Shown here: piece after piece, positions 1 through 5,136 of the stretch
Numbering within the stretch: the first letter of the stretch is position 1
Layout of the letters: each line of letters opens with the position of its first letter
Assembly (NCBI GenBank): GCA_013696915.1
Contig: JACCXR010000007.1
Location: forward strand, 1 to 14,052
DNA length: 14,052 bases
Source: Euzebyaceae bacterium
Lineage (GTDB): Bacteria; Actinomycetota; Nitriliruptoria; Euzebyales; Egibacteraceae
Reading direction: 5' to 3'
Program-made: the position numbers and the translations under genes
The notes under the pieces: generated by a model
The model's input: only the letters and a program-made list of their open reading frames with translations
What the model was told of the DNA's origin: nothing
Database searches by the model: none

Positions 1-369
1 CCGGGGCGGCGGCGCGGGAGCGCCCTCAGCAGGTGAAGGCCGTTCGGCGGCGGGCGCGGCGGGGGCCGCGGGGGCCGCGGGCTGGCGCAGGTGCGGAGGC
101 AGGATCCGGCGCGCCGTCGCTGCGGCGGCGGTGGTCTTCAGCGCATCGAGGTCGTACTCCTCGGCTTCGCGCCGGGCCCGATCCTCGTCGGCCTGGCGGC
201 GCCGCTCACGCTGCTTTCCCAGGCTCTCGCGGAAGCGCGCCGCCGCGTCGTCCTCGACGGTCGAGGAGTGCGACTTGGCATCGACCCCGAGGTCGGCCAG
301 GCGCCGGATGACGTCCCGGTTGGCCAGGCCGGTTTCCTTGGCCAGTTCGTAGATCCGAACCTTGCTCAC
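1..369 (-). CDS. infB: Translation initiation factor IF-2, N-terminal part (runs off left edge)
   Basis: IF-2 is the GTPase that places initiator fMet-tRNA on the 30S subunit and promotes 50S joining. Only the first 123 codons are present, and the GTPase core would lie beyond the left edge. Residues 1-50 read as the IF2_N helical domain: after SKVRIYELAKETGL comes NRDVIRRLADLGVDAKSHSS. A charged helical stretch (KQRERRRQADEDRARREAEE) follows, then the Ala/Pro-rich linker typical of high-G+C IF-2. The start is a GTG at 369 with AGGGAG about 9 nt upstream. That GTG overlaps the ylxR stop by 4 bp (GTGA), so translational coupling is likely. It is the last visible gene of the rimP-nusA-ylxR-infB operon. 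Identification is firm from the N-terminal domain and the gene order. Confidence 0.93.
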   Translation of the reverse strand, partial: MSKVRIYELAKETGLANRDVIRRLADLGVDAKSHSSTVEDDAAARFRESLGKQRERRRQADEDRARREAEEYDLDALKTTAAAATARRILPPHLRQPAAPAAPAAPAAERPSPAEGAPAPPPR

Positions 370-716
370 GAGCGCCCACTCCCTAGCGGCACTGCGCCGC
401 TGTGCTCCTTCGCGGCGTCGTGCACCGCTCCTGCTGCCACCGTTTCCTGCCCTGCCGCGCCGACCTGGCCCCGGAGGGCGTCCGCGTCGAGCGTGACGCC
501 CCGGTCGCCGATGCGCAGCGCGCGCCGGATCAGCGCGCCGTCACGCCGCAGCGCGGCGTCCAGGCACGCTCCCCGTCCGCACAGGTACGCGCCACGACCC
601 GCATGGCGGGCGGTGAGGTCGACCTGGACGGCTCGCTCGCCGACGACCAGCCGGAGGAGTTCGGGTTTCCCCGCGGTCCGGCGGCACGCCACACACGTGC
701 GAGTGGGGATGGCCAC
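366..716 (-). CDS. ylxR: YlxR family (DUF448) small RNA-binding protein
   Basis: A 116-aa member of the YlxR/DUF448 family, a small basic, presumably RNA-binding protein almost always encoded between nusA and infB. YlxR proteins in other bacteria have been reported as nucleoid- or RNase P-associated regulators; its role here is unproven. The family signature is visible: RTCVACRR near the N-terminus (residues 6-13) and GRGAYLCGRGAC about 35 residues later. The C-terminal tail is Ala-rich. The GTG start at 716 is supported by AGGAG 7 nt upstream, a site that spans the end of nusA (4 nt between the nusA stop and this GTG). The TGA stop overlaps the infB GTG by 4 bp. Confidence 0.9.
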   Translation of the reverse strand: MAIPTRTCVACRRTAGKPELLRLVVGERAVQVDLTARHAGRGAYLCGRGACLDAALRRDGALIRRALRIGDRGVTLDADALRGQVGAAGQETVAAGAVHDAAKEHSGAVPLGSGRS

Positions 717-720
717 CAGA

Positions 721-1857
721 CTACTCCTGTTCGGCCGGCGCGGCGGCGTCGCCGGCCGCGGCCGCGGCGGGGACCCCACCGCCGTCCTGCGGGGCCCCCT
801 GGGCCTCGCCTGCGGCTTCCGGGGCCGAGATCGGGTTGCCGAATTCGTCGACCTCACCCCGCTCGAAGGCGGCCTGGAACGCGGCCTGCTCCTCGGCGAA
901 CTGCGTCTCGCTCTTGATGTCGATGCGCCACCCGGTGAGGCGGGCCGCGAGGCGCGCGTTCTGCCCCTCGCGCCCGATCGCCAGCGACAGCTGGTAGTCG
1001 GGGACGACGACCAGGGCCGTCGCGTCCTCCGGGTAGAGGTAGACCTCCTGCACCTTGGCGGGCGACAGGGCGTTGGCGACCAGGGCCGCCGCCTCGTCGG
1101 ACCATGTGACGATGTCGATCTTCTCCTCGTTGAGCTCCTCGACGATGGCGCGGACGCGACTTCCGCGGGCGCCGACGCACGCGCCGACCGGATCGACGCC
1201 GGCGTCCCGGGACTCGACCGCGATCTTGGTGCGGTGGCCGGCCTCGCGGGCGATCGCGCGGATGATGACGGTGCCGTCCGCGATCTCGGGGACCTCCAGC
1301 CGGAAGAGCTCACGGACCAGGTTCGGGTGGCTCCGGCTGCAGATGATCTGGGGGCCCTTGACCAACCGGCGCACCTCGACGATGTAGGCGCGCAGGCGGG
1401 TCCCGTGCTCGTACCGCTCGGTCGGGACCTGCTCGGCGTACGGCAGAACGGCCTCGGCGTTGCCGAGGTCGAGCACGGTCAGCCCGCGGTCGTGGATCTG
1501 CAGGGTGCCCGTGACGAGGTCGCCCTCCTTGCCGGAGTACTCGCCGTAGGTCATCTCGCGCTCGGCCTCGCGGAGGCGCTGCATGAGGACCTGCTTGGCG
1601 GTCTGGGCGACGATGCGCCCGAAGTCGCTCGGGGTGTCGACCCACTCGTTCACGACGTTGCCGTCGTCGTCGAGCTCCTGGGCGTAGACCACCACCTCGC
1701 CGCTCTGGCGGTCGATCACGACGCGGGCCTCCTCGGCCTGGGCGTCGGACCGCTTGTAGGCGCTGGCGAGGGCGCTCTCGAGCGCGTCGATGACGGTCTC
1801 GAAGCCGATGCCCTTCTCGCGCTCGATGCTCCGCAGCGCCTCGATCTCGACCTTCAT
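721..1857 (-). CDS. nusA: Transcription termination/antitermination factor NusA
   Basis: NusA binds RNA polymerase and nascent RNA, controlling pausing, intrinsic termination and antitermination. The 378-aa protein shows the full family order. The N-terminal RNAP-binding domain covers about 1-105 and the S1 domain about 110-175. KH1 follows (GACVGARGSR at 225-234), then KH2 (LAIGREGQNARLA at 292-304). An acidic, Ala/Pro-rich tail replaces the C-terminal acidic repeats of E. coli, as is usual in actinobacteria. The ATG at 1857 has GGTGGAG directly upstream and a second GGAGG further back. It lies 22 bp after rimP and 4 bp before ylxR, in one operon. NusA could act on the terminator-like hairpin in the rimP leader, which would be autoregulation; that is inference. 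Confidence 0.97.
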   Translation of the reverse strand: MKVEIEALRSIEREKGIGFETVIDALESALASAYKRSDAQAEEARVVIDRQSGEVVVYAQELDDDGNVVNEWVDTPSDFGRIVAQTAKQVLMQRLREAEREMTYGEYSGKEGDLVTGTLQIHDRGLTVLDLGNAEAVLPYAEQVPTERYEHGTRLRAYIVEVRRLVKGPQIICSRSHPNLVRELFRLEVPEIADGTVIIRAIAREAGHRTKIAVESRDAGVDPVGACVGARGSRVRAIVEELNEEKIDIVTWSDEAAALVANALSPAKVQEVYLYPEDATALVVVPDYQLSLAIGREGQNARLAARLTGWRIDIKSETQFAEEQAAFQAAFERGEVDEFGNPISAPEAAGEAQGAPQDGGGVPAAAAAGDAAAPAEQE

Positions 1858-1879
1858 GTGCTCCACCCTTCCTCCGGCG

Positions 1880-2332
1880 CTACCAGGGCAGTGCCTGGGT
1901 CGCCTTGACGATCTCCGCGTACTGCACGCGCACGGCCGCACCCTCGACGTCGAGCTCGACGTCGTCCTCGCGGGCGGCGAGCACGGTGCCCGACAGCTGC
2001 CGCACCGCGCCGTCACCCGACTTGCGGTGGACGAGCACCGGGCGCCCCTCCACCCGGTCGAACGCCCGCCGGTCACGCAGCGGGTGGTCGACCCCGGGAG
2101 AGGTGACCTCCAGCACGTAGCGAGCGTCGATCGGGTCCTCGGCGTCGAGCAGCGCCGACACGTCGTTCGAGAACCGCTGGCACACCGCGAGGTCGACGCC
2201 GCCCTTGCGGTCGATCACGATGCGCACAAGTGTCCGGGCCCCGGCGCCCATGATCTGGACGTCCACGAGGTCGACCGCGGCGGCGTCCGCGAGAGGGGCC
2301 ACGAGGTCGCGGACCCGTGCGTCTGGTGGCAT
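1880..2332 (-). CDS. rimP: Ribosome maturation factor RimP
   Basis: RimP assists late 30S subunit assembly. The 150-aa product has the two family domains: an N-terminal alpha/beta domain (about 1-80) containing LVRIVIDRKGGVDLAVCQ and the diagnostic YVLEVTSPGVDHPLR, and a C-terminal SH3-like domain (about 85-150, GRPVLVHRK through VQYAEIVKA). The open frame extends upstream, but the ATG at 2332 is chosen because AGGAGGTGA lies 5 nt before it and homologues begin here. It is the first gene of the rimP-nusA-ylxR-infB operon. A promoter-like element at 2489-2517 and a terminator-like hairpin at 2374-2395 precede it. Confidence 0.95.
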   Translation of the reverse strand: MPPDARVRDLVAPLADAAAVDLVDVQIMGAGARTLVRIVIDRKGGVDLAVCQRFSNDVSALLDAEDPIDARYVLEVTSPGVDHPLRDRRAFDRVEGRPVLVHRKSGDGAVRQLSGTVLAAREDDVELDVEGAAVRVQYAEIVKATQALPW

Positions 2333-2366
2333 CGCGGTCACCTCCTGGGTCGTGGTCCCCCCGGGG

Positions 2367-2395
2367 AAACAAAAAGTGGGCGTGGACGCCCACTT
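2367..2395 (-). terminator. Intrinsic-terminator-like hairpin in the rimP leader (candidate attenuator)
   Basis: On the minus strand, a perfect 10-bp inverted repeat (AAGTGGGCGT / ACGCCCACTT, arms 2386-2395 and 2374-2383) is followed at once by TTTTTGTTT (2375-2367). This is a textbook Rho-independent terminator. It lies about 35 nt upstream of the rimP ATG and downstream of the candidate rimP promoter. It could therefore attenuate rimP-nusA-infB, or end read-through from the PPOX gene about 160 nt upstream. Attenuator-type leaders before rimP have been reported in other bacteria; whether this one belongs to that family is inference. Confidence 0.8.
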
Positions 2396-2488
2396 CCGTG
2401 CGGTCGGTTCGGTTCGAGCCATGCCTGGAGCGAGCGCACCGACCCGCGGACGTGAAAGAACCTCCCGGCTCGCCCGGTCCGTTGGGCA

Positions 2489-2517
2489 ACCGTAGCAGCA
2501 GCCCGGGAGACCGGCAA
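2489..2517 (-). promoter_or_regulatory. Candidate sigma70-type promoter of the rimP-nusA operon
   Basis: The minus strand reads TTGCCG (2517-2512), exactly 17 nt, then TACGGT (2494-2489). These are good matches to -35 and -10 consensus in a 224-bp intergenic gap (2333-2556) between the PPOX gene and rimP. The predicted transcript start near 2482 gives a leader of about 150 nt containing the terminator-like hairpin. Sequence-based only. Confidence 0.55.
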
Positions 2518-2556
2518 TGCCCCCGATCCGGGTTCGCGGCGCGGCCCGCCCGGCGG

Positions 2557-2985
2557 CTACGTCGTCGGGTAGTGCCGCTGGATGTCGAAGGCGAGCACGA
2601 GGCGGCGCTCGTCGACCATGGCACGGTGGAAGTCGTCGGGGTCGGGGTGGGGCTCACCGCGGATGCGCTCGTAGACGTCGAGCAGCTCCCGGCAGGTGGG
2701 GTCGCCCGGCTGCGCCGCGACGGCGCTGAGCGACGCCTCGCCCTCCGCGACGACGTAGGTCCAGAAGTCGTCGCTGGTGACGTGAAGGCTGACCCGCGGG
2801 TCGTGGCGCACGTTCGCGGTCTTGGCGCGGCCGTCCGTGACCGAGACCCGCACCCGCCCGTCACGCACGTCGTAGCCGATGTTCGACAGCTGCGGTCGGC
2901 CGTCCGAGACCTTGATCGTCACGATCACGCCCCAATGGCGCTCCGCGACGAAGTCGGCGGCGGCGGCGGCGGATAGCGGCGGCAC
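2557..2985 (-). CDS. PPOX-class (pyridoxamine 5'-phosphate oxidase-fold) F420/FMN-dependent oxidoreductase
   Basis: A 142-aa split-barrel protein resembling the Rv1155-like 'PPOX class probable F420-dependent enzyme' group. These small dimers bind F420 or FMN and reduce various, mostly unknown substrates. Supporting features are the N-terminal FVAERHWGVIVTIK strand, DGRPQLSNIGYDV (the usual DGRP-hydrophobic motif), the RVRVSVTDGRAKTANVRHDPR barrel strand and turn, and a C-terminal AMVDERRLVLAFDIQRHY strand. The GTG at 2985 is preferred because AGGAG lies 7 nt upstream. Longer starts would translate the tandem repeat, giving unnatural low-complexity protein. It lies 91 bp downstream of ispG and may be co-transcribed with it. 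Cofactor and substrate cannot be read from sequence; PNPOx activity itself is unlikely at this length. Confidence 0.82.
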   Translation of the reverse strand: MPPLSAAAAADFVAERHWGVIVTIKVSDGRPQLSNIGYDVRDGRVRVSVTDGRAKTANVRHDPRVSLHVTSDDFWTYVVAEGEASLSAVAAQPGDPTCRELLDVYERIRGEPHPDPDDFHRAMVDERRLVLAFDIQRHYPTT

Positions 2986-3042
2986 TGGCGTTCTCCTCGT
3001 CTGGTGGTGCGACGCCCGCGCGCGGTCCCGCGCGAGCGTGGC

Positions 3043-3077
3043 ACCGGCGGACCGGCGGACCGGCGGACCGGCGGACC
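3043..3077. repeat. 8-bp tandem repeat (ACCGGCGG, about 4.4 copies)
   Basis: Four perfect copies of ACCGGCGG at 3043-3074, plus ACC, fill the space just after the ispG stop codon in the ispG-PPOX gap. A G+C hairpin (CGCGCGG/CCGCGCG, 3019-3034) follows on the PPOX side. The array could vary in copy number between strains. No function is evident. Confidence 0.85.
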
Positions 3078-4237
3078 TACGCGACGACGACCGGGGCACC
3101 TTGGCCGCGCTCGGCCCGGATCTCGTCGGCCATCTCGTTCGCGAAGTGCACGAGCGTCTCCACGATGTCGGACTCCTGCACGGTGAACAGCACCTGGCCG
3201 CGCTGGAGGATCTGGCCCTTGCCCTTGCCCGCGGCGACCCCGAGGTCGGCCTCCCGCGCCTCCCCCGGACCGTTGACCACGCACCCCATCACCGCGACCC
3301 GCAGCGGCACGTCGATGCCCTCGAGCGCGGCCTGCACCTGCTCGGCGAGGGTGTAGACGTCGACCTCGGCCCGGCCGCACGACGGGCAGGAGACGACGTC
3401 GAGGCCGCGCTCGCGCAAGTGGAGCGCCTCGAGGATGCCGATGCCGGCCTTCACCTCCTCGACGGGGTCCGCGGACAACGACACGCGGATCGTGTCGCCT
3501 ATGCCCTCGGCGAGCAGGGTCCCGATGCCGATCGCCGACTTCAGCACACCGGTCTTGAGGGGGCCCGCCTCGGTCACGCCGAGATGGAGCGGGTAGTCGC
3601 AGCGCTCGGCGAGCAGGCGGTACGTCTGGATCATCACCCACGGGTCTGAGTGCTTCACCGAGATCTTCGTGTCGCCGAAGCCGACCTCCTCCAGCAGCCC
3701 GGCCTCGCCGAGCGCGCTCTCGACGAGCGCCTCGGGCGTGACACCCCCGTGCTTCGCGAGCAGCACGTCCTCGAGCGACCCGCCGTTCACGCCGATGCGG
3801 ATCGGGATGCCCCGCTCCCGGGCCGCGTCGCCGATCAGCTTGACCTTGTCGTGCTTGCGGATGTTGCCGGGGTTGATGCGGACGCCGGCGCACCCCGCCT
3901 CGATCGCCGCCATGGCGTACTTCCACTGGAAGTGGATGTCCGCGATGATCGGCACCGTGGACTTCGCGGCGATCGTCGCGAGCGCGTCGGCGTCCTCCTG
4001 CCGGGGGCAGGCGACCCTGACGATGTCGATGCCGGCGGCGTTGAGAGCGGCGATCTGCTGCAGCGTCGCGTCGATGTCGTGGGTCGGCGTCGTCGTCATC
4101 GACTGCACGCTGATCGGGGAGCCTCCGCCGACCGGCACGGATCCGACGCTGATGCGCCGGCTGGCGCGCCGGACGGGCGGCGCGAGGTGGGGGGGCGCCG
4201 GCGCGGCGGTGTTGAAGATGGGCAGGGATGTGGGCAC
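3077..4237 (-). CDS. ispG: 4-hydroxy-3-methylbut-2-enyl diphosphate synthase (IspG/GcpE)
   Basis: IspG is the [4Fe-4S] enzyme that converts MEcPP to HMBPP, the penultimate step of the MEP isoprenoid pathway. The protein is about 386 aa, the usual length for the bacterial two-domain form. The TIM-barrel part is clear: ISVQSMTTTPTHD, IVRVACPRQEDADAL, ADIHFQ, GVRINPGNI, KISVKHSDPWVMI and LHLGVTEAG. The C-terminal cluster domain has VSCPSCGR and MGCVVNGPGEAREADLG, supplying the three cluster cysteines. The start is uncertain. GTG at 4237 matches homologue N-termini, but no strong ribosome-binding site precedes it, and the open frame continues upstream into repeat sequence that should not be coding. 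Its conserved neighbours dxr and rseP are about 4 kb away, separated by the accessory block. Confidence 0.94.
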   Translation of the reverse strand: MPTSLPIFNTAAPAPPHLAPPVRRASRRISVGSVPVGGGSPISVQSMTTTPTHDIDATLQQIAALNAAGIDIVRVACPRQEDADALATIAAKSTVPIIADIHFQWKYAMAAIEAGCAGVRINPGNIRKHDKVKLIGDAARERGIPIRIGVNGGSLEDVLLAKHGGVTPEALVESALGEAGLLEEVGFGDTKISVKHSDPWVMIQTYRLLAERCDYPLHLGVTEAGPLKTGVLKSAIGIGTLLAEGIGDTIRVSLSADPVEEVKAGIGILEALHLRERGLDVVSCPSCGRAEVDVYTLAEQVQAALEGIDVPLRVAVMGCVVNGPGEAREADLGVAAGKGKGQILQRGQVLFTVQESDIVETLVHFANEMADEIRAERGQGAPVVVA

Positions 4238-4281
4238 GGCGAGGTCCAGTGCGGAGGGGAGAGCGACGCTGCCCAGGCTAC

Positions 4282-4407
4282 CTGACCCGTGATCGCCGGA
4301 GCTTGCGGAGGCGATTCTCATGACCTCGGTGGTGGCGGTCGCGCAGCGACCGCCATGGGACCGCTGACCCGTGAATCGCCGAGGCTCGTCCGAGGCAATT
4401 CTCATGA
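4282..4407 (+). repeat. Interspersed two-hairpin repeat, copy A (one and a half units)
   Basis: Unit A1 (4282-4358) begins CTGACCCGTGATCGCC, runs through GATTCTCATGACCTCGGTGG and ends in the hairpin GGCGGTCGC-GCA-GCGACCGCC followed by ATGG. A second half-unit A2 (4364-4407) repeats the first hairpin part, CTGACCCGTGAATCGCC ... ATTCTCATGAC. The same sequence recurs at 7391-7469 and 11523-11601 on the opposite strand, and partly at the right edge. It lies between the divergent ispG and RHH antitoxin genes. Confidence 0.9.
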
Positions 4408-4429
4408 CGCGCCGCTGACGGGGCGTCAT
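4404..4429. repeat. Inverted repeat upstream of the toxin-antitoxin genes
   Basis: ATGACGC (4404-4410) and GCGTCAT (4423-4429) are perfect inverted arms 12 nt apart. Past one mismatch, two further pairs extend the stem. It lies just downstream of repeat copy A and about 15 bp before the -10-like TATGAT of the antitoxin gene. It could be an RHH operator or simply a repeat-associated hairpin. Confidence 0.5.
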
Positions 4430-4444
4430 ATCGGAGGCGCATGG

Positions 4445-4450
4445 TATGAT
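4445..4450 (+). promoter_or_regulatory. Candidate -10 element for a leaderless toxin-antitoxin transcript
   Basis: TATGAT is a near-consensus -10 hexamer ending 6 nt before the ATG at 4457. A transcript starting there would be leaderless, which is common in actinobacteria. No good -35 is visible at 16-18 nt. The only purine-rich site (GGAGG, 4433-4437) is too far from the ATG to serve as a ribosome-binding site. Confidence 0.5.
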
Positions 4451-4456
4451 ATGCAC

Positions 4457-4693
4457 ATGCTGTCGGAGCGCACCCAGATCCTGCTGACGCCGGAACAGCG
4501 CGCACGACTGGAACGTCTGGCGACGCGTCGGGGCGTCTCCGTCGGAGCGATCGTGCGCGAGGCGGTGGACGCGTACACCGCGTCGAGGTCACGCTCGCGA
4601 GGTGATGCCCTCGAGTCGCTGTGCTCGCTCGACGCGCCCGTCGGCGACTGGCCCGCCATGAAGGCGCAGATCATCGACGGGGTGGTGGGTTGA
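4457..4693 (+). CDS. Ribbon-helix-helix antitoxin (VapB/CopG type)
   Basis: A 78-aa putative antitoxin for the overlapping PIN gene. The N-terminus has the RHH layout: a short beta strand (RTQILLTPEQ), helix A (ARLERLATRRG), the turn GVS, and helix B (VGAIVREAVDAYTA). These would dimerise and bind operator DNA. The C-terminal tail (about 45-78, with GDWPAMKAQIIDG) would wrap and inhibit the PIN toxin. The ATG at 4457 is chosen because a TATGAT -10 lies 6 nt upstream (leaderless); ATG at 4451 is in frame and also possible. The gene overlaps the toxin by 4 bp (TTGA). Autoregulation by the RHH domain is expected from the family but not shown here. Confidence 0.85.
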   Translation: MLSERTQILLTPEQRARLERLATRRGVSVGAIVREAVDAYTASRSRSRGDALESLCSLDAPVGDWPAMKAQIIDGVVG

Positions 4694-5130
4694 CGATCTT
4701 CGTCGACACGGCCGTCATGATGTATGCGGGCGGCCGACCTCATCCCCTCAGAGCGCCGTGCCGTGACATCCTCGGCCACGTCGCGGCCGGGCGGATCGAC
4801 GGGGTCACGTCCGCGGAAGTCGTCCAGGAGATCCTGCACCGCTTCTCGGCTCTGGAACTTCGCAGCATCGGTGCGCAGATGGCGCGCGACACCCTCGACC
4901 TGTTCGCCCCGGTCATCCCGATCACCCACGAGGTGATGGCGAGGATGCCGCCGCTCTTCGACGACTACCCGGCTCTGACGGCGCGGGGCCTGGTGCACGT
5001 GGCGACGTGCCAGGCGGAGGGCATCAGCAGCATCCTCACACCGGACGCCGGCTTCGACGACGTCCGGCTGGTCGACCGTGTGCCGCCCGACGACGCGGCC
5101 GCCGTCGGCAGGGTCCTCGGCGAGAGGTGA
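4690..5130 (+). CDS. PIN-domain ribonuclease toxin (VapC-like) with a non-canonical active site
   Basis: A 146-aa PIN-domain protein. VapC toxins are Mg-dependent RNases that cleave tRNA or rRNA. The TTG start at 4690 overlaps the antitoxin stop by 4 bp. Residues 1-12 (TIFVDTAVMMYA) carry the first Asp (D6). GVTSAEVVQEILHR carries E43 and E47, and ILTPDAGFDDV carries D119. At the usual third acidic position (the Asp of an 'ARDALH' motif) this protein reads ARGLVHVAT, so Gly100 replaces Asp. The toxin may be weak, inactive, or use another ligand. It ends 6 bp from the convergent GGDEF-EAL gene with no terminator between them. Family assignment is good; activity is uncertain. Confidence 0.85.
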   Translation: MTIFVDTAVMMYAGGRPHPLRAPCRDILGHVAAGRIDGVTSAEVVQEILHRFSALELRSIGAQMARDTLDLFAPVIPITHEVMARMPPLFDDYPALTARGLVHVATCQAEGISSILTPDAGFDDVRLVDRVPPDDAAAVGRVLGER

Positions 5131-5136
5131 CGCCGG

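Noticed and set aside
91..1908. 605-aa plus-strand open frame over infB, ylxR and nusA
   Set aside because: Antisense shadow of recognised genes; composition is typical of complementary frames in G+C-rich DNA.
2396..2440. tRNA gene near rimP, as metY in E. coli
   Set aside because: GGTTCGAGCC looks like a T-loop, but no acceptor, D or anticodon stems can be assembled around it.
4282..4407. CRISPR array from the repeated units in copy A
   Set aside because: Only one and a half units, no regular spacers, and the same sequence is dispersed elsewhere in both orientations.
4238..4456. N-terminal extension of IspG
   Set aside because: The extra residues are encoded by repeat copy A and match no IspG homologue, so the start was placed at 4237.
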